A stretch of DNA of 64,000 nt from Curtobacterium sp. MMLR14_010. GTDB taxonomy: Bacteria; Actinomycetota; Actinomycetes; Actinomycetales; Microbacteriaceae. Positions 6,995 to 15,308 of this stretch are shown piece by piece (positions within the stretch are counted from its first letter, which is position 1; every line of letters starts with the position of its first letter). The notes beneath the pieces were generated by a model, which saw nothing but the letters and a program-made list of their open reading frames with translations, did no database searches and was not told the DNA's origin. The DNA is taken from assembly GCF_001865015.1 (NCBI RefSeq), contig NZ_MJGV01000031.1, positions 1-64,000 of the forward strand, in the 5' to 3' direction. Both the position numbers and the translations under genes were made by a program.

Positions 6995-9121
6995 TCAGCC
7001 GCCGAGCGCCTCCGTCAGCAGTGCCGCCATGGCGTCGAGCTGGATGTCGCCGGAGTCGACGACCTTTTCGTCGGAGCCGTCGAGCGCACGCGCTGCCAGT
7101 CCGGCCTTCGAGTCGATGAGCTCGGCGATCTTCGTGTCGATCGTCTGCGCGGCGATGATGCGCCACGCGGTGACCGGCTCTTCCTGTCCGATGCGGTGCA
7201 CGCGGTCGATCGCCTGGGTCTGCTCGGCGCTGGTCCAGGACAGCTCGGCGAGGACGACGTTGGACGCCACCTGCAGGTTCAGCCCGACACCGGCCGCCGT
7301 CAGCGAGCAGACGATCACGGCGACGTCGGGGTCGTTCACGAACGAGTCGATCTCGGCCGTGCGCTGCGCCGCGGTCTGGTCGCCGCGGATCGTCGCGGTG
7401 CGCAGGTGCCGGCGGGCGAAGACCTCTTCGGCCTGGTCCATCACGTCGAGGTGCTTGGCGAAGAAGACGACCTTGCCGACGTTCGCCGCCAGCTGCGCCG
7501 CGTAGTCCGCCGCCAGCTGGGCCTTCGCACGACCGATGCGCCGGACCATCGAGAACACGTTCTCCCCGGTCGAGGACGCGTCCTGGTCCTCGAGCTCCCA
7601 CCGCGCGACCTGGCGGACGAGCTTGTGGTCGATGCCCTCGACCGGCGCCTGGCCGGTGCGGGCGTCGAGCGCCTGGTGGTAGCGCTTGACGAGCTTCGCG
7701 GTGAGCTCGCGCTCGGCGTCACGGATCGAGCGGCCCTCGTCGCCGTCGAGTTCCACCGGGATGTCGGCGATGCGGCGGGCGGGGATGTCCGCGGCCACGT
7801 CGACCTTGCGGCGACGGACGATGCCCATGTCGATCACGGCGCGCCGGGCCTCGGCGAAGAAGCCCTGGTCGGCCGGGGTCAGCCCGATGTCCTCGAGCTC
7901 GTTCATGAGCTGCGCGCGCGGCTTCTTGTCGTCGATCCAGCCGAGGTACTCCCAGATCGTGCGGAAGTCCTCCACCGAGTTGATCAGCGGGGTGCCCGTG
8001 AGCGCCATGAGCAGCGGCGACGAGGTGCGTGCGCGGATCTTCTCGGCGAGCTGCAGCACGAACTTCGAGCGCTGCGAGTCCTTGTTCTTGATGAAGTGGG
8101 CCTCGTCGACGACCATGCCCTTGAACCCGAAGGCCCCGAGCCAGCCGAAGTGCCGGTCGAGGATCTCGTAGTTCACGATGACGACGTCGGCGAACCCGTC
8201 CAGGTCGTCACCGTCGCCGTGGATCACGGTGGCGCGGCGGTTCGGCACCCAGCGCGCGGCCTCGCGGGCCCAGTTCGTCTTGACGACGTTCGGCACGACG
8301 ACGAGCAGCGGGTACGCCCCGGCGGCCTCGGCGGCGAGCAGCGACTGCGCGGTCTTGCCGAGTCCGGGCTCGTCGGCGAGCAGGAACGTGCGGTGGCCCT
8401 GCGCTGCGGCGGCGACGAGTTCCGCCTGGTGCTGCATCAACGTGGTGCCGGAGATCGTCTGCACGGAGGTCGGGTCGGGCAGCGGCATCGAGGCCGATCC
8501 CCCACCGGCGCCGTACTCGAACGACTTGAAGAGCGGGCCGAAGAGCTCCCAGTTCGCCAGGCGCCGCGGGTGCGCGACGGGCTGGTCGGCGAGGGCGAAG
8601 TCGGGCGGCAGGAACGGGTTCGCGAGCTGGCGCTGCACCACGGCCTGCGGCACGACGGCACGTTCCTGCGCGGTGACCACCGGCGCGGGCTCGGCTGCGA
8701 TGACGAGGTCCTCCGGCTGCATCTCCACGCCGCCGGCGATCATCATGTCGCGCTTGACGGTGCGGGTCGCCTCGGTCACGGGCGACTCCTCGGCCAGGAG
8801 CTGGATGACGCTGGTGTCACGCGCCGCCGTCTTGGCGAGGATGGTCGCGACGCCGTCGAGCCGCTTCATCTGCTCGGCCCGCTGGGCGTCGGTGAGCGTC
8901 GTGTCCGCCTTGACGCGGGCACGCTCCTCGCGCATGAGCAGCGCGACCGCCTGGAACTTCGTGCGGTTCGACGCCTTCAGCGGTCCGCGCTGGGCGGCCG
9001 CCTCGACCTCGCGCACCGCGCGGGCGAGCACGGGGATGACGCCGTCGTTGTCGAGCGGCCGGGTCCGGCGCGACGCGGTCCGCGTCCCACCGGCTGCACG
9101 CCGCGTGCCTGATCGAGCCAA
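6995..9121 (-). CDS. SNF2/RapA-like DEAD/DEAH helicase ATPase
   Basis: A 708-residue superfamily-2 ATPase of the SNF2 branch. Walker A is ADEPGLGKT at about residues 250-258. Walker B is VVDEAHFIKN at about 335. MALTGTPL is motif III. The C-terminal RecA lobe ends in QAIDRVHRIGQ at about 635, the SNF2 motif VI. The first 200 residues have no recognisable domain. It probably remodels nucleic-acid-protein complexes; the target is unknown. The start is TTG, supported by AAGGAGGAG at 9124-9132 two to four bases upstream; no ATG or GTG offers a comparable ribosome-binding site. It follows the phosphotransferase gene on the same strand after a 500-base gap. Confidence 0.88.
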   Translation of the reverse strand: MARSGTRRAAGGTRTASRRTRPLDNDGVIPVLARAVREVEAAAQRGPLKASNRTKFQAVALLMREERARVKADTTLTDAQRAEQMKRLDGVATILAKTAARDTSVIQLLAEESPVTEATRTVKRDMMIAGGVEMQPEDLVIAAEPAPVVTAQERAVVPQAVVQRQLANPFLPPDFALADQPVAHPRRLANWELFGPLFKSFEYGAGGGSASMPLPDPTSVQTISGTTLMQHQAELVAAAAQGHRTFLLADEPGLGKTAQSLLAAEAAGAYPLLVVVPNVVKTNWAREAARWVPNRRATVIHGDGDDLDGFADVVIVNYEILDRHFGWLGAFGFKGMVVDEAHFIKNKDSQRSKFVLQLAEKIRARTSSPLLMALTGTPLINSVEDFRTIWEYLGWIDDKKPRAQLMNELEDIGLTPADQGFFAEARRAVIDMGIVRRRKVDVAADIPARRIADIPVELDGDEGRSIRDAERELTAKLVKRYHQALDARTGQAPVEGIDHKLVRQVARWELEDQDASSTGENVFSMVRRIGRAKAQLAADYAAQLAANVGKVVFFAKHLDVMDQAEEVFARRHLRTATIRGDQTAAQRTAEIDSFVNDPDVAVIVCSLTAAGVGLNLQVASNVVLAELSWTSAEQTQAIDRVHRIGQEEPVTAWRIIAAQTIDTKIAELIDSKAGLAARALDGSDEKVVDSGDIQLDAMAALLTEALGG

Positions 9122-9622
9122 GGCTCCTCCTTGTTCCGTCCCGAGACCGGGGCGAGCCGCCGTCCTGGCGGAAGTCGTCGGTGCGTCCGTCGCACCACTG
9201 CCGTGGCGGGCCGATGCGGCCCACCGGTGCGCCGATCCCCACGACGTTCTGGCTGTCGACCGTGTCCGTCGCGGTCACCCTGGTGGTGTCCGACGGGCTC
9301 GATCTGCGCGGAGGATCCGGCGCTGTCGCACGCACGCGACTCGCCGGGAGCGGTCGCGGATCCGGTGCCCGCTCGGCCAACCGGTCGAGTGCCGTGTCCG
9401 GAATCGACGCGACGTGCGAGCACGCGGTGCGTGCGCGGTCAGTGTACTCCCGCACCACCGACGGAGGCGACTCGGCGCACCCCGCGCGCGTCGAGCCTCC
9501 AGGCCGTGGCGGCGGTGGGGACGCGCGTGGTGAGCGGAAACGCGCGTGCCAGGTCGGATCTTCTGACCCGGTACGCGCGTTCCGACCTATCGCCCGAGGC
9601 GCGGCGGGTGGGAACGCGCGTC
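9122..9622. other. Intergenic region with repeated ACGCGCGT motifs
   Basis: I find no convincing gene in this 501-base gap. It holds the helicase Shine-Dalgarno (9124-9132), one GGAGGCTCG element on the minus strand (9492-9500), and four copies of ACGCGCGT in GG(A/G)-flanked form at 9517-9528, 9536-9547, 9569-9583 (inverted) and 9611-9621. The second and third copies pair as an imperfect hairpin over about 9536-9583. Confidence 0.6.
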
Positions 9623-10867
9623 TCAGACGCGGGGTGCGGACCGCGGACGGCCGGCACCGTCGGCCGGGAGGCTCGGGGCCGGTTCCGCGAGCGCGGCCCG
9701 CGTCGCCCGCAGCAGCTGTTCCGCGGTGGCGATGCCGTTCGCGGAGCCCGTGGTCGCCTGGCCTCCGGCGTGCGCCAGCAGCTGCGCGCCGATGGCGGGT
9801 CCGAGCCGCTCGGCCGCGACGGGGTTCCGCGCGGCCCAGTCGCGGGCGATCGCGTCGGCGAGGCGTTCTGCCGCGGCGCCTCGGTCGGCGTCGCCGCGGG
9901 AACGGTGCCAGAGCCCGGTGACGACGAGGTGCGCCACCACCGCACCGATGTCGCGCACGGGGTAGCCCCAGCCGGCGGTGTCGATGTCGAGCAGGCCGGA
10001 GATGCGCCAGGGTTCGTCCTCGTCGACGAAGACCTGCTCGAGGTGCAGGTCACCGTGCACGACCTGCTTGTCCGTCGTGGTCCAGCCGATCGAGCGTCGG
10101 CCGATCGCGTCGTAGAGCTCGTCGATCTCGAGCGCGTCCTGCGGCAGCGCCGTCACGAGCGTCTTCCGGTGCCAGTCCGCGTGGTCCATCGCGTCGGCGC
10201 GGGCCTGCTGGGTCATCGGCACGGTGGCGATCCGGCCGGTCAACGCCGCGAGGGACGCGACGAAGCGCGGGTCGTCGGCGATGTCGAGGATGCGGCTGCC
10301 CGCCGGCACGCCGCGGATGCGCTCGAGCACGAGCAGGCCGTCGCCGCGACTGGAGAGCACGCGGGGCACGGGGAGCCCGGCCGCGACGAACTGCTCGTGC
10401 GTGCGGACGATCGGTGCGACCCGGTGCGGCCGCACGACCTTGAGGAAGAGCGTGCCCTCGGGGGCGTCGACGCGGACCACGGCGCGCTTGCCCGGGCGGT
10501 AGGCCGCGACGGTCAGCACGGGGTTCGTCACCGGCATCCCGAGGGTGGTGAGGAGCTCGGCCACGGCGTCGCGGTAGGTCACCTGCGGCAGGACCGGCAG
10601 CCCGGGGTCGTTCGGGTACGCCCAGACCGAGACCGGCTCGTTCGTCGCGGGGTCGGTGACCAGGGCGCTGTTCTGGTCGTGGGTGCCGCCGGTGTCGACG
10701 TAGGTCAGGACGGTGGCGCGCAGGTTGTTCCGGTCGAGGGTGTCGACCTCGTACCCGTAGAGGTACCCGTTGCCCGAGGGCTCGACCGAGTGCGCGCGCG
10801 CGGCCACGACAGTGGTCCCGGAGCCGACGAAGGCCTCCGGGATGACGCGCTCATGATTCGGCCACAC
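9623..10867 (-). CDS. Phosphotransferase family protein (APH/maltokinase-like)
   Basis: A kinase-fold phosphotransferase of about 414 residues. The catalytic loop VVHGDLHLEQVF is at about residue 270 and the metal-binding ISGLLDIDTAGWG follows, as in aminoglycoside and maltose kinases. The APH core starts near residue 110; the N-terminal region is not recognised but resembles the cap seen in some maltokinases. The substrate is unknown. The start is uncertain: GTG at 10867 is used here and TTG at 10879 is an alternative. A TTGACT sequence at 10874-10879 could be a -35, which would imply a still later start. It is divergent from the FUSC gene. Confidence 0.78.
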   Translation of the reverse strand: MWPNHERVIPEAFVGSGTTVVAARAHSVEPSGNGYLYGYEVDTLDRNNLRATVLTYVDTGGTHDQNSALVTDPATNEPVSVWAYPNDPGLPVLPQVTYRDAVAELLTTLGMPVTNPVLTVAAYRPGKRAVVRVDAPEGTLFLKVVRPHRVAPIVRTHEQFVAAGLPVPRVLSSRGDGLLVLERIRGVPAGSRILDIADDPRFVASLAALTGRIATVPMTQQARADAMDHADWHRKTLVTALPQDALEIDELYDAIGRRSIGWTTTDKQVVHGDLHLEQVFVDEDEPWRISGLLDIDTAGWGYPVRDIGAVVAHLVVTGLWHRSRGDADRGAAAERLADAIARDWAARNPVAAERLGPAIGAQLLAHAGGQATTGSANGIATAEQLLRATRAALAEPAPSLPADGAGRPRSAPRV

Positions 10868-10935
10868 GAGGTCAGTCAACCGTGTCCGTGCGGTTTCGTC
10901 GCGTTCGTGCACGGCTCGGCGTGCGGATGCGTGGC

Positions 10936-10941
10936 TAGCGT
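10936..10941 (+). promoter_or_regulatory. -10 element TAGCGT, FUSC gene
   Basis: TAGCGT is seven bases before the GTG at 10949, fitting leaderless transcription and selecting this start over GTGs at 10931 and 10940. Confidence 0.45.
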
Positions 10942-10948
10942 GGTCCTC

Positions 10949-12004
10949 GTGAACCCGGTCTCGCGCCTCCGCAGCTCGAGCCGCTCCCCCTTCCTGCAGG
11001 TCGTGAAGACCGCGGTCGCGGTGGTCGCGGCGGTGCTGCTCTGCGAACTCGTCATCCGCGGGCCGTTCCCGACCTTCGCCGCCATCGCGGCGCTGCTCGT
11101 CGTCCAGCCGAGCATCAACCAGTCCTTCGTGAAGGGCCTCGAGCGCAGCGCCGGCGTCGTGCTCGGCGTCGTGCTGGCGACCGGACTGCACTTCCTGCTC
11201 GGCGACGCGGTCTGGGTGGTGCTCGTCGCGATCGTCGTGTCGATCCTCATCGCGTGGGCGCTCCGGCTCACCCCGACGTCGGCGACACAGGTCGGCATCA
11301 GCGGGATGCTCGTGCTGACCGCCGGGGTGGTCACGCCGAACTACTCGGCCGACCGCGTCCTCGAGACCGTGCTCGGCGCGGCGGTGGCCCTCGTCGTGAA
11401 CGCCGTCATCGTTCCGCCGGTGCTGCTCCGCCCCGGACACCTCGCGGTCGCCCGACTGGCACGCGACACCGCCGTGGCGTTCGAACGGGTCGCGATCGGT
11501 CTCACCGAGGGCTGGGACCACGACCGGTGGCACGACGCCCTGCTCCGGGCACGAGCGCTCCGACAGCAGCATGCCAAGGCCGACGCCGCACTGACCGCGG
11601 CGCGGGAGTCGCTCACGATGAACCCGCGCGGCGGCCGGCACCGGACGATCCTCGACCGGGACGTCGCCGTGACCGAGCACCTGCGGGTCCTCGTCACGCG
11701 GGTCACCGGCATGACGCGGGCCATCCGCGACAACGCCACGCCGGACCTCCGCGCCGACCCGATGGTGGGGCGGATCGCGACCGAGGTGGCCAGGATCGGC
11801 GCCGACGTCCGGGCGCTGGGGCGGCAGGTCGAGTCGACCGAGCTGGCGCAGGCGGAGCCGGAGGCGTTCCCGGAGGAGTCCGAGCCGGCCCTCACGGCAC
11901 CGCTCGCGGTCGTCCGGCCGAACTCTCGGCACTGGGTCCTCATCGGGGCCCTGCTCGAGGACATCCGCCGGGTGCGCGAGGAGCTCCTCGGCGAGGACGA
12001 CTGA
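10949..12004 (+). CDS. FUSC-family aromatic acid exporter-like membrane protein
   Basis: A 351-residue membrane protein. The first 160 residues hold about five closely packed hydrophobic segments, for example VVAAVLLCELVI and VVLVAIVVSILIAWAL, with the PTFAAIAALLVVQP and TSATQVGISGMLVL patterns typical of FUSC/ArAE-type exporters. The remaining half is a soluble, largely helical and charged domain. It probably exports organic acids or related small molecules; the substrate is unknown. It carries only one set of transmembrane helices, so a dimer is likely. It is divergent from the phosphotransferase gene, with overlapping promoter regions. Confidence 0.82.
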   Translation: MNPVSRLRSSSRSPFLQVVKTAVAVVAAVLLCELVIRGPFPTFAAIAALLVVQPSINQSFVKGLERSAGVVLGVVLATGLHFLLGDAVWVVLVAIVVSILIAWALRLTPTSATQVGISGMLVLTAGVVTPNYSADRVLETVLGAAVALVVNAVIVPPVLLRPGHLAVARLARDTAVAFERVAIGLTEGWDHDRWHDALLRARALRQQHAKADAALTAARESLTMNPRGGRHRTILDRDVAVTEHLRVLVTRVTGMTRAIRDNATPDLRADPMVGRIATEVARIGADVRALGRQVESTELAQAEPEAFPEESEPALTAPLAVVRPNSRHWVLIGALLEDIRRVREELLGEDD

Positions 12005-12060
12005 GCCCGCGGCCATGCGACCGGTGCCGCGCGCCGGTGCGCCGGTGCGCCGATCCGGCG

Positions 12061-12104
12061 CCCTGCCGGTGCCCTGCCGGTGCCCTGCCGGTGCCCTGCC
12101 GGTG
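12061..12104 (+). repeat. Four perfect tandem copies of an 11-bp unit
   Basis: CCCTGCCGGTG is repeated four times without error, directly after related GCGCCGGTG repeats from 12030. It lies between the convergent FUSC and small hypothetical genes. A copy-number-variable (VNTR-like) locus is likely. Confidence 0.9.
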
Positions 12105-12111
12105 CGGCGGT

Positions 12112-12429
12112 CTACGCCAGCGTCGTGGTGGCGGTCGCCGCCACGGTGGCGGTACCGACGATGTCGCCCCAGATCACCCGGGTCGGCACCGTGGGGTCGG
12201 AGGCGACCACCTCGGCATCCGCGAACCGACGGATCTCGGCGACCACGGCCTCCCGTCCGGCTTCGCGAGCGGCGCGGCCGGCGACGTCCGGGACGGCGGC
12301 ACGGAGCTCGGCGACGACGCGGTCGCGGCTGATGCCCTCGAGCTGCGCGAGTGCTCCGACGCCCTTCCACGCGGCATCGAGTTCGGCACGCAGTCGGACG
12401 ACTGCCGGGTGGTCGGACTGGTCGTTCAT
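12112..12429 (-). CDS. Hypothetical protein
   Basis: A 105-residue protein I do not recognise. It is mostly helical and acidic/alanine-rich, with segments such as VVRLRAELDAAW and EAVVAEIRRFADAEVV, and a short Val/Ala/Thr-rich C-terminal tail that is only weakly hydrophobic. The start is the ATG at 12429, with GGGGGA a few bases upstream, rather than the longer ORF reaching 12507. It lies divergent from the response regulator gene and might share its promoter region. Coding potential is supported by GC-rich third positions and the ribosome-binding site only. Confidence 0.55.
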   Translation of the reverse strand: MNDQSDHPAVVRLRAELDAAWKGVGALAQLEGISRDRVVAELRAAVPDVAGRAAREAGREAVVAEIRRFADAEVVASDPTVPTRVIWGDIVGTATVAATATTTLA

Positions 12430-12610
12430 GGGTCCCCCAAGACAGGACGGTCTGTCGGGTACATCCCGTCCGCGGGGGAGCATAGCAACGAAGCAAGCAG
12501 TCCTCACGTCCCTCGATCGCGGGCCACGCTGTGACGAGATTCAGTCAGGATCAACGTCGGTCCACCACCGGACACCGGTTCGATGCCACGATGGGTCCCA
12601 GGAGGTCACT

Positions 12611-13288
12611 ATGCGGCTGTTGGTGGTCGAGGACGACGACGAGATGCGCGCCCTCATGGAACGCGGTCTCGCCGCCGAGGGGTACCGCGTCACCGCGGTC
12701 GAGAACGGTGTCGAGGCGCTCATCGCGCTCGGGGACAACGCCTTCGACCTGGCGGTCGTCGACGTGATGATGCCCGGCATGTCCGGGTTCGAGCTGGCGC
12801 GGCGCATCCGTGAACGAGAGGACCCCGTGCGGATCCTGCTCGTCACCGCCCGCGACGGCGTCGACGACCGGGTCTTCGGCCTGGACGCCGGTGCCGACGA
12901 CTACCTGACGAAGCCGTTCGCCTTCGCCGAGCTCACCGCCCGGCTCCGCGCTCTCGGCCGCCGCGAGGCCGCCGGCGCACCGCGCGTCATCGAGGTCGGC
13001 GACGTCGCCATCGACTCCGAGGCGCGCCGCGTGTCCATCCAGGGGCAGCGCGTCGCCGTCAGCCCGACCGAGTTCGCGCTGCTGCGGCTGCTCGCGCGCT
13101 CCGTCGGCACGGTCGTCGACCGGCCCAAGATCCTGGAAGAGGTCTGGGACGGCTCGCAGCACGTCGACCCGAACGTCGTGGAGCAGTACATCTCGTACCT
13201 CCGCAAGAAGCTGACGTCGCACGAGGCGACCGTCGCCATCTCCACCGTGCGCGGACGCGGCTACCGGCTCGACCTGCTCGGGTCCTGA
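12611..13288 (+). CDS. OmpR/PhoB-family response regulator
   Basis: A 225-residue two-component response regulator. The receiver domain (1-120) has the acidic pocket VVEDDD, the phosphoacceptor D51 in VVDVMMPGM, the conserved Thr in LLVTARD and the Lys in YLTKPF. A winged-helix DNA-binding domain (about 130-225) ends in STVRGRGYRLD, as in OmpR/PhoB proteins. The ATG at 12611 is chosen because AGGAGG lies six bases upstream. The histidine kinase gene starts ten bases after its stop, so they form one operon and almost certainly a cognate pair. The signal and target genes are unknown. Confidence 0.93.
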   Translation: MRLLVVEDDDEMRALMERGLAAEGYRVTAVENGVEALIALGDNAFDLAVVDVMMPGMSGFELARRIREREDPVRILLVTARDGVDDRVFGLDAGADDYLTKPFAFAELTARLRALGRREAAGAPRVIEVGDVAIDSEARRVSIQGQRVAVSPTEFALLRLLARSVGTVVDRPKILEEVWDGSQHVDPNVVEQYISYLRKKLTSHEATVAISTVRGRGYRLDLLGS

Positions 13289-13298
13289 CCCGCCCGTC

Positions 13299-14780
13299 GT
13301 GCTGCGCTTCATCCGGCCGCTCCGGCTGCTCTCGCTCCGGTCGCGGATCACGATCGGCTCGACGGCGATCGCCGCGGTCGTGATCGTGCTGCTCGTCCTG
13401 GTGATGCGCTTCCAGGTGGTCAGCGTCGTCGCGTCGGCCACCAGGACGCTGCTCGACGCCGATGCCGACCCGTACGTCGCGACGCTCGAGGTCGACAGCG
13501 ACCCGGACTTCTCGCCGCCGGGGAACCTCCAACTCGTCGCCGTCGTCTCCCCGAAGGGCGACATCGTGCTCTCCACGATGCCGACCCGCGTCGAGAACGC
13601 CCTCGGCAGCCTGACCACGACCGCCGCCGGCACGAGCGTCATCGACGTGTCCGGGTCGCAGTACCGCGTCGTCGTCGAGCACCCCGTCAACCAGGCCGGC
13701 CGCTGGACCGTCGTCGCCGCCCGCAACGCACAGGCCGAGGCGATCGTCGTGGACGACCTCACCACGACCCTCTCGGTCACCGGGCTGGCGATCCTCGTCG
13801 CGTTCGGTGTCGCGTCGTGGATCCTCGCCACCGCCGCACTCCGACCGGTGAACCGGATGCGCCGCGAGGCCGAGCGGCTCTCCGTCGCCCCCGAGCGCGC
13901 CGAATTGCCGGTCGGACCGGCGCAGGACGAACTGGCGTCCCTCGCCATGACCCTCAACGCCTTCCTGGCTCGGACTCGGCAGGCCACCGAGCGCGAACGG
14001 CAGATGGTCTCCGACGCCAGCCACGAGCTGCGCACACCGCTCGCGATCCTCACCACGCAGCTCGACCTCGCCTCGCTCGACACCGGCGACGCCGCCGCGC
14101 TGGCCGAGCACATCGAGCGGGCCAAGAACAACGTCGCGCGGTTGTCCCGGCTGGCGAACGACCTGCTGACGCTGTCCCGGATCGAGGAGTCGGAGCGCGC
14201 CGGCGACACCGACCAGCAGGCGCTCTCGACGTGGTCGGACCTGGGCGACGAGGTCATGGCCGCAGTCGACCGGGTCCGGTTGATCGCGAGCACGAAGGAC
14301 ATCACGGTCGACTTCGACCTGGAGCCGCCGGCTGCGTCCCCGACACCCGGGTCGGGTTCGGGTTCGGGTTCGGGTTCGGGTGCAGCCGAAGCCCGGTACC
14401 GGCTCGACGCCGGCGGCATGGCCCAGCTCGTGACGAACATCGCGGGCAACGCGGTCTCCGCACTCCCCCGAGGCGGCGGCGTCCTCGTCACCTGGCGGAG
14501 CACACCCGAGTTCGGGGAGCTCCAGGTGACCGACGACGGGCCCGGCGTGCCCGAGTCCTTCGTGCCCGTGGCCTTCGACCGCTTCACCCGGCCCGACGAG
14601 GCCAGGAAGTCCCGCCCCGCTCCCGACCCGGCCACCGGCACGATCCCCCTGCCGGGCGGCTCCGGCCTGGGACTCGCGATCGTCCGTGCCGTCGCCGAAC
14701 GGGCAGGAGGCACCGCGTCCCTCCGCAACGTCCGCTCCGGTGGTCTCGAGGTCACCGTGCGGGTGCCCGTGGCGCGGTAG
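13299..14780 (+). CDS. Sensor histidine kinase
   Basis: A 493-residue membrane histidine kinase. One membrane helix lies near residues 18-40, an extracytoplasmic sensor domain spans about 41-155, and a second helix is near 157-178. A HAMP linker follows, then the HisKA motif SDASHELRTPLAI with H242. The ATPase domain shows NIAGNAVSAL (N box), DDGPGVP (G1) and GSGLGLAIV (G2). Residues about 349-362 are a Gly-Ser repeat encoded by perfect GGGTTC hexamers inserted in the ATPase domain before the N box. The GTG start is ten bases after the response regulator stop. It probably phosphorylates that regulator. Confidence 0.92.
   Translation: MLRFIRPLRLLSLRSRITIGSTAIAAVVIVLLVLVMRFQVVSVVASATRTLLDADADPYVATLEVDSDPDFSPPGNLQLVAVVSPKGDIVLSTMPTRVENALGSLTTTAAGTSVIDVSGSQYRVVVEHPVNQAGRWTVVAARNAQAEAIVVDDLTTTLSVTGLAILVAFGVASWILATAALRPVNRMRREAERLSVAPERAELPVGPAQDELASLAMTLNAFLARTRQATERERQMVSDASHELRTPLAILTTQLDLASLDTGDAAALAEHIERAKNNVARLSRLANDLLTLSRIEESERAGDTDQQALSTWSDLGDEVMAAVDRVRLIASTKDITVDFDLEPPAASPTPGSGSGSGSGSGAAEARYRLDAGGMAQLVTNIAGNAVSALPRGGGVLVTWRSTPEFGELQVTDDGPGVPESFVPVAFDRFTRPDEARKSRPAPDPATGTIPLPGGSGLGLAIVRAVAERAGGTASLRNVRSGGLEVTVRVPVAR
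14346..14379 (+). repeat. GGGTTC hexanucleotide repeat in kinase gene
   Basis: About five tandem GGGTTC units encode (Gly-Ser)n in the sensor kinase. The stretch resembles the G-rich repeat in the fic gene. Confidence 0.85.
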
Positions 14781-14940
14781 CGCTGCGCGCCGTCCGGTGC
14801 CTTCCCTCGAGTGGTCACGACGTCCCGTGTGCGTTCCGCCGGGAGGTCAGGGATCGTCGGATGGTGACCGGCCGGACCGACGGATGGTGACCCGTCGGCG
14901 GAGCTGAGCGGGGTGTCGCGACCGCTCACCGCGGCCACCA

Positions 14941-14986
14941 CCGGACGGGAGGCTCGGTGCCAGCCCGCGCCGTGCCTCCCGTCCGG
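14941..14986. terminator. GGAGGCTCG-type hairpin terminator
   Basis: Arms 14941-14957 and 14970-14986 pair over 17 bp with one mismatch. It lies downstream of the sensor kinase gene and probably terminates it. Confidence 0.65.
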
Positions 14987-14996
14987 TACGTGCCCG

Positions 14997-15038
14997 CGTC
15001 CGGCGTCCGGCGTCCGGCGTGCGGCGTGCGGCGTGCGG
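14997..15038 (+). repeat. Tandem heptamers (CGTCCGG)3(CGTGCGG)3
   Basis: Three perfect CGTCCGG copies are followed by three perfect CGTGCGG copies, then degenerate ones. This looks like a two-step tandem expansion. Confidence 0.9.
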
Positions 15039-15210
15039 TGCGCGGTGCGGCCGGCGCCGCACTGCCCGGCGCGACTCGCGTCGCGCCCCCTGGCGAACAT
15101 CGCGCCCCGGTACGTGCGGGCGCGATGTCCGCAGCGGGGCGCGACTCGCGTCGGCCTGGCGCGGCGCGGCTCCGGGCCGCGCGGCGGCTGGCCGGCGTGG
15201 CTCCGCACCA

Positions 15211-15258
15211 CCGACGTCGGCTCGCGCCACGGACGTCGGCGGCGCGAGCCGACATCGG
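15211..15258. repeat. 18-bp stem inverted repeat
   Basis: Arms 15211-15228 and 15241-15258 pair over 18 bp with one mismatch and a 12-base loop that itself repeats GGACGTCGG. It probably helps terminate dnaE2, whose stop lies at 15309. Confidence 0.75.
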
Positions 15259-15308
15259 TTGTTCAGATCCACTCCGTGCCTGGCGCCCGCGGCACCGCGG
15301 CACCCGCG

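Larger units (their letters stand above)
14781..15308. other. Gene-free region with nested inverted repeats
   Basis: No credible gene is seen in these 528 bases between the convergent kinase and dnaE2 genes. It holds three hairpins (14941-14986, 15098-15127, 15211-15258), a tandem heptamer array (14997-15038), and a 16-bp direct repeat GGCGCGACTCGCGTCG at 15068-15083 and 15138-15153 that flanks the middle hairpin. Confidence 0.75.

Noticed and set aside
9131-10948. N-terminal extension of the FUSC frame
   Set aside because: It lies opposite the phosphotransferase gene and adds no membrane or domain signal. A leaderless -10 selects 10949.
14997-15038. CRISPR array
   Set aside because: The repeats are contiguous heptamers without spacers, and no cas gene is present in the window.
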